Positions 8,707-15,949 of a DNA stretch of 64,000 nucleotides are shown here, one piece after another. Numbering within the stretch: position 1 is the stretch's first letter; every line of letters starts with the position of its first letter. The position numbers and the translations under genes are program-made. The DNA is from Alphaproteobacteria bacterium (GTDB lineage Bacteria > Pseudomonadota > Alphaproteobacteria > Caulobacterales > Caulobacteraceae), in assembly GCA_018821435.1 (NCBI GenBank), contig JAHJME010000034.1, positions 1-64,000 of the forward strand, read 5' to 3'. The notes under the pieces are model-generated. The model worked only from the letters and a program-made list of their open reading frames with translations. It was not told where the DNA came from and did not search any database.

Positions 8707-9477
8707 ATGACCGCCATCCCGGCCAAGCCGCTCGCCCCGCCCAACAACCTGATCGGCTTCGGCCTGCTGGCCGCCCTCGTGGCGTTCGGCGCGGCGCTGG
8801 TGCTGACGCCGCCGGCGAAGACCCCGCTGACGTTCGCCTTCATCCTCACCGGCTGGGTGCTGGCGGTGATGGCGCACGAGTTCGCCCACGCCGCCGTCGC
8901 CTATCTGGCCGGCGACCATACGGTGCACGACAAGGGCTACCTCGCCTTCGATCCCCGGCGGTACGGCGACTTGGGGACCAGCCTGGTGATCCCGCTGATC
9001 GCCCTGGCCCTGGGCGGCATCGGGTTTCCCGGCGGCGCGGTCTATCTGCGCAACGACCTGATGCGCGGGCCGGGCTGGCGCGCGGCCGCCTCGCTGGCGG
9101 GGCCGGCAGCGACCCTGGTCGTCCTGCTGGTCCTGGCGTTCGTGCTGAACCTGTGGCGCCACGCCGCCCTGCCCGACCCGCTGTTCGCGGCGCTGGCGAT
9201 GCTGGCCTTCCTCCAGGCCACGGCGCTGATCCTGAACCTGCTGCCCTTGCCCGGCCTCGACGGCTTCAACGCCATCCGCCCGTTCCTGCCCAAGGCCTGG
9301 GCGCCCGTCATCGCCAGGTTCGAGGGCCTGGCGATGCTGCTCCTGTTGGCGGCGGTGTTCCTCGTGCCGGGCTTCAGCGGCCTGCTGTTCGGCGTGGCCG
9401 TCAGCCTGGCGTTCGCCCTGGGCGTGCCCACCGAGGCCATGCAGGCGGGCTGGGCGGCGTTCCACTTCTGGCGCTGA
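8707..9477 (+). CDS. site-2-type M50 membrane metalloprotease
   Basis: A 256-residue polytopic protein with about six membrane segments. The zinc motif 'MAHEFAHAAVAYLAGDH' (HExxH) sits in one segment, and the third ligand motif 'NLLPLPGLDGF' (NxxPxxxLDG) in a later one. This is the short Rv1735/YwhC-like form without a PDZ domain. It should cleave transmembrane substrates within the bilayer, but the target is unknown. It is divergent from the cyclase-like gene, with about 100 bases between their starts. Confidence 0.85.
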   Translation: MTAIPAKPLAPPNNLIGFGLLAALVAFGAALVLTPPAKTPLTFAFILTGWVLAVMAHEFAHAAVAYLAGDHTVHDKGYLAFDPRRYGDLGTSLVIPLIALALGGIGFPGGAVYLRNDLMRGPGWRAAASLAGPAATLVVLLVLAFVLNLWRHAALPDPLFAALAMLAFLQATALILNLLPLPGLDGFNAIRPFLPKAWAPVIARFEGLAMLLLLAAVFLVPGFSGLLFGVAVSLAFALGVPTEAMQAGWAAFHFWR

Positions 9478-9481
9478 GTTC

Positions 9482-9518
9482 GCAAGCCGGGATTCCCCTG
9501 TCAGGGGCAAGGCTTTGC
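9482..9518. terminator. hairpin downstream of M50 gene
   Basis: Bases 9482-9488 (GCAAGCC) can pair with 9511-9518 (GGCTTTGC, one bulge), and inside this CCCCT 9495-9499 pairs with AGGGG 9503-9507 around a 3-base loop. It starts 4 bases after the M50 stop. No T-run follows, so it may be a processing or structural element instead of a true terminator. Confidence 0.4.
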
Positions 9519-9603
9519 GACGGACGGTCACGCGGCCTATGGCTTCGGACGACCACGTTCTTCGGGATGCGGTCGGGGTTCGACCAAGTCGGGGAAATCT
9601 GTC

Positions 9604-9882
9604 GTGAACCGTTTGCTTGCCTGCGCCGTGGCCGCCGCCAGCGTGGCCTTCGCCTCCGCCGCCAGCGCCGCCGAGGTCTACGACCAGCCGCTGACCGCCC
9701 CCGCCGCCGAAGAGAGCCAGGCGTTCAAGGCCGCCGAGCCGCCGGCCGTCGAGGGCCTGGAAAACCTGTATCGCCTGGCCAGCTCGCTGCCCGAGCCCAT
9801 GACCTGGGCGATGATGATCATCGGCTTCGGCAGTGCCGGGGCGATCCTGCGCCGCCGCAAGGTGCTGGGCGAGTTCGACTGA
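9604..9882 (+). CDS. very short PEP-CTERM protein
   Basis: A 92-residue protein from GTG 9604. It has a signal peptide (MNRLLACAVAAASVAFASAASA), only about 40 residues of mature text rich in Ala/Glu, and the sorting tail 'LPEPMTWAMMIIGFGSAGAI' with LRRRK. Almost the whole mature protein is the sorting signal plus a linker, so it may be a small surface peptide or a remnant. The tail nearly matches the one at 3258-3947, so both are likely handled by the same sorting enzyme encoded elsewhere. Confidence 0.75.
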   Translation: MNRLLACAVAAASVAFASAASAAEVYDQPLTAPAAEESQAFKAAEPPAVEGLENLYRLASSLPEPMTWAMMIIGFGSAGAILRRRKVLGEFD

Positions 9883-9948
9883 CCGCTTGAGGCGCACGAC
9901 CACCCCCGATAGCGTCCCGCCTCGGCCGGACGGCCGGTGGAGGGTCGG

Positions 9949-10641
9949 ATGAAGGGCATTGTCAGCCTGCTGCAGGCGATCGGCATCTGGCTGCTGGTCG
10001 TGCTGCTCAGCGTCGGCGTCGGCACGATCCCGCTGGCCATCTGGGCCGCCCTGGTCTTCCTGGGCGCCGCCGGTCGGGCCGACAAGGCCAACGCCACCCT
10101 CGACAGGACGCTGATGACCGGCGAGACGGTGATCGCCCGCGCGCTCCAGCACCGGGTCTTCTCCCTGTTCAGCCGGCGCACGGCCATCGCCATCACCTCC
10201 AGCCGCATCCTGGTCGTTAAGCGCGGCCTGCTGGGCGGCTTCAAGATGGCCGACATGCAGTGGAAGGACCTCAAGGACGTCCGCCTGGAGCAGAACATCT
10301 TGGAGTCCATCTGCGGCTCGAACCTCGCCTTCGCCAGCCTCGACCCCGCCCACCCCGGCATCGCCGTCGACGGCGTCCCCGACGCGGCGGCCTCGGGCAT
10401 GTACGCCAAGGCCCAGTACGAGGAGCAGGCCTGGGAGGAGAAGCGCCGGGTCCGCGGCCTGGAGGAGACCCGCGCGGCCTCGGGCGGCGTGATGATCGGC
10501 GCCGGCGACGGCGCGGGCGGCGGTGCGTCCGGCGACCGCATGGTCGACGAGATTCGCAAGGCCAAGGAGCTTCTGGACTCCGGCGCCGTCAGCGACGCCG
10601 AGTTCCAGGAGATGAAGGCCAAGATCCTGGGCCGGGCCTAG
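9949..10641 (+). CDS. PH-like (bPH) and SHOCT domain membrane protein
   Basis: A 230-residue protein. ATG 9949 has AGGGTCGG just upstream and is preferred over GTG 9937. One N-terminal membrane segment (residues about 5-40) is followed by a bacterial PH-like region ('RRTAIAITSSRILVVKRGL', 'ISSR...KMADMQWKDLKDV'), a Gly-rich linker, and a C-terminal SHOCT motif 'EIRKAKELLDSGAVSDAEFQ' with EMKAKIL. SHOCT motifs are short oligomerisation or tethering modules. The role is unknown. Confidence 0.65.
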   Translation: MKGIVSLLQAIGIWLLVVLLSVGVGTIPLAIWAALVFLGAAGRADKANATLDRTLMTGETVIARALQHRVFSLFSRRTAIAITSSRILVVKRGLLGGFKMADMQWKDLKDVRLEQNILESICGSNLAFASLDPAHPGIAVDGVPDAAASGMYAKAQYEEQAWEEKRRVRGLEETRAASGGVMIGAGDGAGGGASGDRMVDEIRKAKELLDSGAVSDAEFQEMKAKILGRA

Positions 10642-10747
10642 GGTCCGAGGTCATGGATCCGCCGCGCCGACGGCTTCACGCGCACGGCGTCGCGCGGCGA
10701 TGACCGAGGAGGACGCTGCGGGCGTCTGCGTGAGTAGGTCTCGGACC
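10642..10747. repeat. intergenic segment bounded by 8-base inverted repeats
   Basis: GGTCCGAG at 10642-10649 and its reverse complement CTCGGACC at 10740-10747 exactly bracket the gap between two convergent stop codons. The interior is GC-rich with no open frame I trust. It may be a paired transcription stop for both genes or a chance match. Confidence 0.3.
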
Positions 10748-11179
10748 TCAATCGAAGAACGGGTTCCGGAACAGGATCGTCGGCGGCCCAGAGCCGGGCC
10801 CGTAAGCCAGGTAGAGCTTGTATCGGCGGCCTGGCCGGGCCGACCCTAGGGCCGGACAGCTCACGGAATCCTCGCCGTCGGCGACGAGGTAAGTCAGCAT
10901 TCTATCCTGCAGGGAACTCGGTCCCTTGTGCACCTTTACGACGCGCCCGCGTCCCACGCCCACCCGGAGGGTCCCTGCGGAAGGCCCGGGCACGGGCATG
11001 TAACTCTCGGAGGCGGCGTCGACCGTGACCACCACGTTGGCCTTGCGAAAGGCAACCCGCTCACTCGCGCGTTCACTCTTCGGCGTGAGGATTATCGTGC
11101 AGGCCAGCGCGGGCGAGGCCAGGGAGGCGACGAGCGCAGCTAGGGAAATCGCGACGTCGCGGTGTCGATGAGCCGGCAT
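10748..11179 (-). CDS. secreted hypothetical protein
   Basis: A 143-residue protein with a signal peptide (MPAHRHRDVAISLAALVASLASPALA) whose mature part starts at or near a Cys (ACTIILTPK). The body is beta-rich, with 'RRYKLYLAYGPG' and a second Cys in 'SVSCPAL' that could make a disulfide. No family is recognised. It shares a 217-base intergenic region with the divergent S9 peptidase, and a short inverted repeat lies over its start codon. Confidence 0.6.
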   Translation of the reverse strand: MPAHRHRDVAISLAALVASLASPALACTIILTPKSERASERVAFRKANVVVTVDAASESYMPVPGPSAGTLRVGVGRGRVVKVHKGPSSLQDRMLTYLVADGEDSVSCPALGSARPGRRYKLYLAYGPGSGPPTILFRNPFFD

Positions 11180-11196
11180 GCCAGTGTCTTTGGCAT
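11178..11196. promoter_or_regulatory. inverted repeat over start codon of 10748-11179
   Basis: ATGCCA 11178-11183 pairs with TGGCAT 11191-11196 across a 7-base gap. It covers the start codon and ribosome-site region of the minus-strand gene, so it could act in RNA (hiding the start) or in DNA (operator). Short arms make chance possible. Confidence 0.25.
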
Positions 11197-11346
11197 ATGC
11201 AGCCTGAACGGTCCGCTAAGGGTCGACACCAGATAGAGTACGCTATCCTCGTGGCGGATCCGGCCGGAGCGCGCGCCCACCGCGGCCCCAGCTTGAATTC
11301 CCCTTCTCCCATGCGACTGTGGCCGCCGTTCAGCGGAGGGGTTTCC

Positions 11347-13236
11347 ATGCGTCGGTGGCAGGCAAGTCTGGCGGTGATCGCCGCCCTCCTCGCGGGCTCT
11401 GTCGCCCAAGCGCAGACTACGGCCCAGCGCACCGCCGCCATCGCCTCGATCCGCTCGGCCAGCGGGGCCAGCTTCTCGCCGGACGGCCGGCAGGTCGTCT
11501 ACATCTCCAACGCCAGCGGCTCGCCCCAGGTCTGGATCGCGCCCGTGTCCGGCGGCGAGCCCCGCCAGGTGACTCGCCTGTCGGACCCGGTGCAGTCGGT
11601 GGCCTGGTCGCCGGCCGGCGAGCGCATCGCCTATGACGTGGCCCCGGGCGGCGGCCTCAACGTCCAGGTCTATGTAGCCAAGACCGACGGCTCGGAGCCG
11701 AAGCTGGTCACCGCCGGCGGCGAGGTGAACAACCGCATGATGGGCTGGACCCGCGACGGGCGCTGGCTGCAGATCGCCACCAATCGCTTCAACCCCACCG
11801 AGATGGACGCCTTCCTGCTGGATCCCGCCACCGGCCAGACCAAGGCCGTCGGCACGGGCAAGGGCCTGGACACCATCACCGACGTCAGCCGCGACGGCCG
11901 CCTTGCGCTGATCAGCCGCCTGGCCAGCCGGGGCGACAACAACCTGCTGCTGGTCGACCTGGACACCGGCGCCGAGACCCTGCTCACCGCGCACAAACCG
12001 CCGGCCCAGTTCGCCTGGGGCGAGTTCTCGGCCGACGGCCGCCGCGTCTTCGCCCTGTCCGACGTGGCCACGGACCTGGCCGCCTTCGGGGTTATCGAAC
12101 TGGACGCCGCCGGCAAGCCCGGCCCCTTCAAGGTGCTGGCCAAGCGCGCCGACGCCGAGGCCGACAACGCCAGCCTGTCCGATGATGGCGCGAGCGCCGT
12201 GCTGCGCTGGAACGTCGCCGGGCGCAGCGAGCTGTCCTACCTCGACACCGTCACCGGCAAGGTCACCACAGGCCCCAAGCTGCCCGGCGACCTGATCGGC
12301 GGCCCGCTGTTCTCGAAGGATGGCCGCCAGCTGGTGCTGAGCCTGACCAGCGCCGCCGCGCCCACCGATGTCTGGACCACCGACGTCGCCACCGCCAAAT
12401 CCGTCCAGCTCACCCGCAGCGCCCACGACGGCGTCGACCTGGCCACCCTCGTCCGCCCCACCCTGGTCAACTACAAGGCCCATGACGGCCTGGCGCTGTC
12501 CGGCTGGCTCTATCGCCCCAAGGACGCCAAGGGTCCTGGCCCCGTCGTCTTCATCTATCACGGCGGGCCGGAGGGGCAGTCGCGGCCGTCGCTCAGCACC
12601 GACGTCCAGGCCCTGGTCGGGCGCGGCATCAGCGTCTTCCTGCCCAACGTCCGCGGCTCCACCGGCTTCGGCAAGCGCTTCGTCAACCTGGACAACGGCC
12701 CGCTGCGTGTGGACGGCGTGAAGGACATCAAGGCCAGCACCGACGCCCTGGTCGCCCTGGGCGTCGCCGACCCCAGGCGCCTCGGCATCATGGGCGGCAG
12801 CTACGGCGGCTACATGGTCATGGCCGGGGTGACGGAATATCCCGACATGTTCGCGGCCGGGGCCAACCTCTACGGCGTCGTCAACTTCGACACCTTCTTC
12901 AAGCACACCCAGCCGTGGATGGCGGCGATCTCGACCATCGAATACGGCAACCCGGCCACCCAGGCCGAGATGCTGAAATCCCTGTCCCCGATCAACAAGC
13001 TGGACCGGATCAAGACCCCGCTGATCGTGCTGCACGGCGCCAACGACACCAACGTCCCGGTGATTGAGGCCGAACAGATCGTCCAGCAGCTCAAGGCGCG
13101 CGGGGTGCCCGTGGAATACGTCCTGTTCCCCGACGAGGGCCACGGCTGGCGCCGCCTGCCCAACCGGATCAAGTCCACGGTCACCCTCGCCGACTTCTTC
13201 GAGCGCAAGCTGAGGCCGCCGCCCGCCGCGGACTGA
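11347..13236 (+). CDS. S9 family peptidase (prolyl oligopeptidase / acyl-peptide hydrolase type)
   Basis: A 629-residue exported serine peptidase. ATG 11347 lies downstream of GGAGGGG and gives a signal peptide (MRRWQASLAVIAALLAGSVAQA). The N-terminal half is a beta-propeller of 'FSPDGRQVVYIS' and 'WSPAGERIAYD' blades. The C-terminal half is an alpha/beta-hydrolase with 'GGSYGGYM' (Ser485), 'GANDTNVP' (Asp567) and 'DEGHGW' (His599), so the triad is intact. It should cut short peptides in the periplasm. It is followed by ruvC but is unlikely to be cotranscribed by design. Confidence 0.92.
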   Translation: MRRWQASLAVIAALLAGSVAQAQTTAQRTAAIASIRSASGASFSPDGRQVVYISNASGSPQVWIAPVSGGEPRQVTRLSDPVQSVAWSPAGERIAYDVAPGGGLNVQVYVAKTDGSEPKLVTAGGEVNNRMMGWTRDGRWLQIATNRFNPTEMDAFLLDPATGQTKAVGTGKGLDTITDVSRDGRLALISRLASRGDNNLLLVDLDTGAETLLTAHKPPAQFAWGEFSADGRRVFALSDVATDLAAFGVIELDAAGKPGPFKVLAKRADAEADNASLSDDGASAVLRWNVAGRSELSYLDTVTGKVTTGPKLPGDLIGGPLFSKDGRQLVLSLTSAAAPTDVWTTDVATAKSVQLTRSAHDGVDLATLVRPTLVNYKAHDGLALSGWLYRPKDAKGPGPVVFIYHGGPEGQSRPSLSTDVQALVGRGISVFLPNVRGSTGFGKRFVNLDNGPLRVDGVKDIKASTDALVALGVADPRRLGIMGGSYGGYMVMAGVTEYPDMFAAGANLYGVVNFDTFFKHTQPWMAAISTIEYGNPATQAEMLKSLSPINKLDRIKTPLIVLHGANDTNVPVIEAEQIVQQLKARGVPVEYVLFPDEGHGWRRLPNRIKSTVTLADFFERKLRPPPAAD

Positions 13237-13302
13237 CCGCCTTTACCCTCGGTTCACCATTTCCACCCCTTCGTCGTTCGGGCATCTTCGCTGGAACAGA
13301 CG

Positions 13303-13797
13303 ATGAACGCTCCGATTCGCATTTTGGGTATCGACCCGGGTCTGCGCCGCACCGGCTGGGGCGTGATCGTCTGTGAGGGCGCGCGGATCAGCCATGTGGC
13401 CCACGGGGTCATCGCGCCCAAGGACAGCCTGCCGTTCTCGGAACGTCTGCTCTGCCTGTTCGCCGGGATCGAGGCGGTGATCGCCGACCACGCCCCGCAT
13501 GAGGCGGCGGTCGAAGAGACCTTCATGAACAACAACGCCCAGTCGGCGCTGAAGCTGGGCCACGCCCGCGCCATGGCGATGATCGTCCCCGCTCGCGCCG
13601 GCCTGCTGGTGGCGGAATACGCCGCCACCGTGGTCAAGAAAGCCGTGGTCGGCACCGGCTCGGCGGACAAGGCCCAGGTGGGCTGGATGATCGCCCGGCT
13701 GCTGCCGACCGCCGGCAAGACCGCCAGCGATTCCGCCGACGCGCTGGCCGTCGCCATCGCCCATGCCCACGCCCGCACGGCGCGGCGGGTCGCCTAG
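13303..13797 (+). CDS. ruvC: crossover junction endodeoxyribonuclease RuvC
   Basis: A 164-residue Holliday junction nuclease. The four acidic catalytic residues are in place: Asp11 in 'ILGIDPGLRRTGWG', Glu71 in 'AAVEETF', and Asp143 and Asp146 in 'SDSADALAVAIAHAH'. 'NAQSALKLGHARA' is the family's conserved helix. It cuts junctions held by RuvAB. In many alphaproteobacteria ruvC, ruvA and ruvB are adjacent, but here ruvA lies 14.4 kb downstream. I see no GTTC-N7-GTTC box in front of this gene. Confidence 0.97.
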   Translation: MNAPIRILGIDPGLRRTGWGVIVCEGARISHVAHGVIAPKDSLPFSERLLCLFAGIEAVIADHAPHEAAVEETFMNNNAQSALKLGHARAMAMIVPARAGLLVAEYAATVVKKAVVGTGSADKAQVGWMIARLLPTAGKTASDSADALAVAIAHAHARTARRVA

Positions 13798-13801
13798 GTC
13801 T

Positions 13802-13819
13802 CGCCGGCCTCAACCGGCG
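13802..13819. terminator. hairpin after ruvC
   Basis: CGCCGG 13802-13807 pairs with CCGGCG 13814-13819 across a 6-base loop, five bases after the ruvC stop. No T-run follows. If it works, it would make ruvC a separate transcript from what follows. Confidence 0.35.
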
Positions 13820-13936
13820 CGCGAATTGGCCATACGCACTCTTCTAGGAACCCAGCATTCGTCGCGACCTTATGTCGGACATCAAACTCTACGCGAGGTT
13901 GTTTCACCGTTCATTGCGTAGAAGTCTAAGGAATAC

Positions 13937-14038
13937 ATGGCGCAGGCCAATCCCGACGACACCTTGCTTCGACTCTACTTTAGGCGTCTGCTGAGCGTGA
14001 CACGTTGGGTTCCTGCGAATGCCCGCCATCGCGCCTAG
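13937..14038 (+). CDS. possible leader peptide upstream of LuxR gene (33 aa)
   Basis: ATG 13937 sits 4 bases after AAGGA, and the frame ends at TAG 14036-14038, two bases before an in-frame ATG (14040) of the LuxR gene. The peptide starts MAQANPDDTLLRLYFRRLL and is basic toward the end. The stop-start geometry suggests coupling to the regulator. There is no homology evidence and the frame is short, so this is tentative. Confidence 0.35.
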   Translation: MAQANPDDTLLRLYFRRLLSVTRWVPANARHRA

Positions 14039-14732
14039 GATGTTCGAGCTTGTCGACGGGATCGACGCCGCGCGTGACGCGGCGGAGGTCTGGGACGTCT
14101 ATATGAACGCCGCCACCGCCGCGGGATTTCCCTTCGGCGTCGCCTGCGTCCACCCGTCCAGTGGCCGGGTCCTAGATCACATCATGGGCATACGCATGCC
14201 CCCCGGTTGGGTCCCGCACTATGCCGAACGGGGCTACGACCGGCTCAGCCCGGTGACGGGCGCCAGCCAGCAGGCCACCGGGTTCCGCTGGACCGTCGGA
14301 CAGTGGGACGGCCGCCTCAGCCGCGAGCAGCGAACCTGGCGCGACGACGTTCTGGGCGCCGGGATGGCGGGGGGGCTCAGCATTCCCGACCACTCGCAGG
14401 GCGCCCGCAAGGCGCTGGTCCTGTCAGGCCCGGTCGACGACGCCGATCCGGACGACCTCACCGCGCTGCGGCTGGCGGGGGTCGAGGCCCTGCGCCGGAT
14501 GCATGAGCTGACGCTGGAAACGCCGCGCCCTACCCGCACGCTGTCGCCGCGCGAGGGCGAGTGCCTGAGCTGGGTCGCCCAGGGCAAGAGCGACTGGGAG
14601 ATCGGCCAGATCCTGGGCCTCAGCGAGAAGACCGTGAACCATCATGTGGAGCGGGCCAAGCGGCGGCTGAGCGTGCCGACGCGGGTGCAGGCGGTGGTCG
14701 CCGCCGTGGTCGGCAACCTGATCCGGATCTAG
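14019..14732 (+). CDS. LuxR-family regulator (LuxR solo)
   Basis: A 237-residue protein. The N-terminal 170 residues resemble an autoinducer-binding domain: 'MPPGWVPHYAERGYDRLSPV' follows the LuxR pattern of Pro-x-x-Trp, Tyr, Tyr, with Ser in place of the usual Asp before PV. The C-terminus is a LuxR HTH ('LSPREGECLSWVAQGKSDWE', then 'LGLSEKTVNHHVERAKRRL'). No luxI-type synthase is in the window. It may sense another ligand or exogenous signals. ATG 14040 is an alternative start that would be coupled to the small upstream frame. The next gene is convergent. Confidence 0.8.
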   Translation: MPAIAPRMFELVDGIDAARDAAEVWDVYMNAATAAGFPFGVACVHPSSGRVLDHIMGIRMPPGWVPHYAERGYDRLSPVTGASQQATGFRWTVGQWDGRLSREQRTWRDDVLGAGMAGGLSIPDHSQGARKALVLSGPVDDADPDDLTALRLAGVEALRRMHELTLETPRPTRTLSPREGECLSWVAQGKSDWEIGQILGLSEKTVNHHVERAKRRLSVPTRVQAVVAAVVGNLIRI

Positions 14733-14743
14733 CCGGCCCCGCC

Positions 14744-14935
14744 TCAGCGGTTGCGGGCGGCCTCTTCGACGGCCAGCGCCAGGATCTGACCCAGAAAGCG
14801 CATGTCCTTGCTGTGGGCGAAGGTTTCCAGCGCTTCCAGCAGGTCGGCTAAATAGGCCGCCGCCTCCTGTTTCGACACCGCGTCAAATCCCGCTTCCGCC
14901 GGAGCGGCCTTCGCCCGCTCGTTCGCCATCCCCAT
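14744..14935 (-). CDS. small hypothetical protein (63 aa)
   Basis: Starts MGMANERAKAAPAEAG with GAGAGGACTG upstream. The body 'QEAAAYLADLLEALETFAHS' is a helical segment and the protein ends 'LALAVEEAARNR'. It looks like the small helical proteins often found in Caulobacterales genomes, of unknown function. The stop is 12 bases from the convergent LuxR stop. Longer in-frame starts exist upstream (to 14974) but lack a ribosome site. Confidence 0.6.
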   Translation of the reverse strand: MGMANERAKAAPAEAGFDAVSKQEAAAYLADLLEALETFAHSKDMRFLGQILALAVEEAARNR

Positions 14936-15028
14936 CGCGCAGTCCTCTCGATGCAGCCTTCCTCTCGAACGCAAAGCCTAGGCGCGGCGCTCCGGGAAAC
15001 GACCTAGGGTGATCGCCCTAAGTGTCGG

Positions 15029-15925
15029 CTACTTCGTCGTCTCGACCGCCCCGTCGCGGCGCGACCAATCCTCGAACGAGCCATCGTAGAGCAGCACGTT
15101 CAGGCCCAGGGTCCGGGCGGCGAACAGGGTGGCGCTGGCCTGCTGGCCCACGTGGCAATAGGCGACGACGGTGTCGCCCCGCTTCACCCCGGCCGCCTTG
15201 AATTTGGCGGCGATCTCGTCGGCGGGCGCCAGCTTCAGGTCGGCGGTGGTGACGGCGGCGAAGGGCACGCTTTTCGCGCCGGCGATGTGGCCGGCCTTGT
15301 GCGGCTTCGCGGCCGACCCGCCGGACTTGGCGCCGGAATAGAACTCCGGCGCACGCGCATCGACCACCACATAGCCGGGCGTGGCCGCATGGGCCTTCAC
15401 GAACGCGGCGTCCACCACCAGCGGCTTGAACCTGAACGCCGCCAGCTTGCCAGGCGTCACGGCCGGAGCCTCGGTCGAGGTGGCCCGGCCCTCGGCCTTC
15501 CAGACGCCCAGGCCCCCGTCCAGCAGCGTGGTGCGCCCGCCCAGGCCGGCGGCGTCCAGGGTGAACACCACCCGCGTCGCCGACTGAATGTCCCGGCTGG
15601 GATAGACCACGATCTTCGACCGATCGCCGACGCCCAGCGCCATCAGCCTGGCCCGCAGCGCCTCGGGCTCGGGCATCTCCAGGAACAGCGGGTCCGGCCC
15701 GACCGGCGGCGCCGAGATGTCGGCCAGGTTCACCAGCCGCGCGCCGGGAATGTGACCCGCGTCGTAGGCCGCCTTGTCGCCCACCTGCAGGATGACCAGA
15801 TCGGCGTCGCCCAGATGCTTCGCCAGCCAGTCGGTGCTCACCACCAGACGGTCGCGCGTGGCGTCGGCGAACGCCGGCGGCGCGAACGCCAGGACCAACA
15901 GCGCCAGAAGAACCCGCATCGTCAC
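15029..15925 (-). CDS. exported sulfurtransferase with two rhodanese domains
   Basis: A 298-residue protein with a signal peptide (MRVLLALLVLAFAPPAFA) and two rhodanese modules (about 28-150 and 168-295). The second carries the active-site loop 'AYCHVGQQAS' with Cys257. The equivalent loop in the first ('VYPSRDIQSA') has no Cys, so the first domain is structural, as in 3-mercaptopyruvate/thiosulfate sulfurtransferases. The active loop 'CHVGQQ' departs from the 'CG[ST]G[VT]T' of mercaptopyruvate enzymes and the 'CRKGVT' of thiosulfate ones, so the donor is unclear. It lies 24 bases downstream of the ADP-ribosylglycohydrolase fusion on the same strand and may be its operon partner. Confidence 0.85.
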   Translation of the reverse strand: MTMRVLLALLVLAFAPPAFADATRDRLVVSTDWLAKHLGDADLVILQVGDKAAYDAGHIPGARLVNLADISAPPVGPDPLFLEMPEPEALRARLMALGVGDRSKIVVYPSRDIQSATRVVFTLDAAGLGGRTTLLDGGLGVWKAEGRATSTEAPAVTPGKLAAFRFKPLVVDAAFVKAHAATPGYVVVDARAPEFYSGAKSGGSAAKPHKAGHIAGAKSVPFAAVTTADLKLAPADEIAAKFKAAGVKRGDTVVAYCHVGQQASATLFAARTLGLNVLLYDGSFEDWSRRDGAVETTK

Positions 15926-15949
15926 CGCCTCCCAAAGGAAGGCGCGATG

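Noticed and set aside
11140..13143. Long minus-strand open frame opposite the S9 peptidase
   Set aside because: Shadow of the coding strand; the plus-strand protein has an intact catalytic triad.
14019..14732. Complete quorum-sensing pair
   Set aside because: No luxI-type synthase is present near the LuxR gene.
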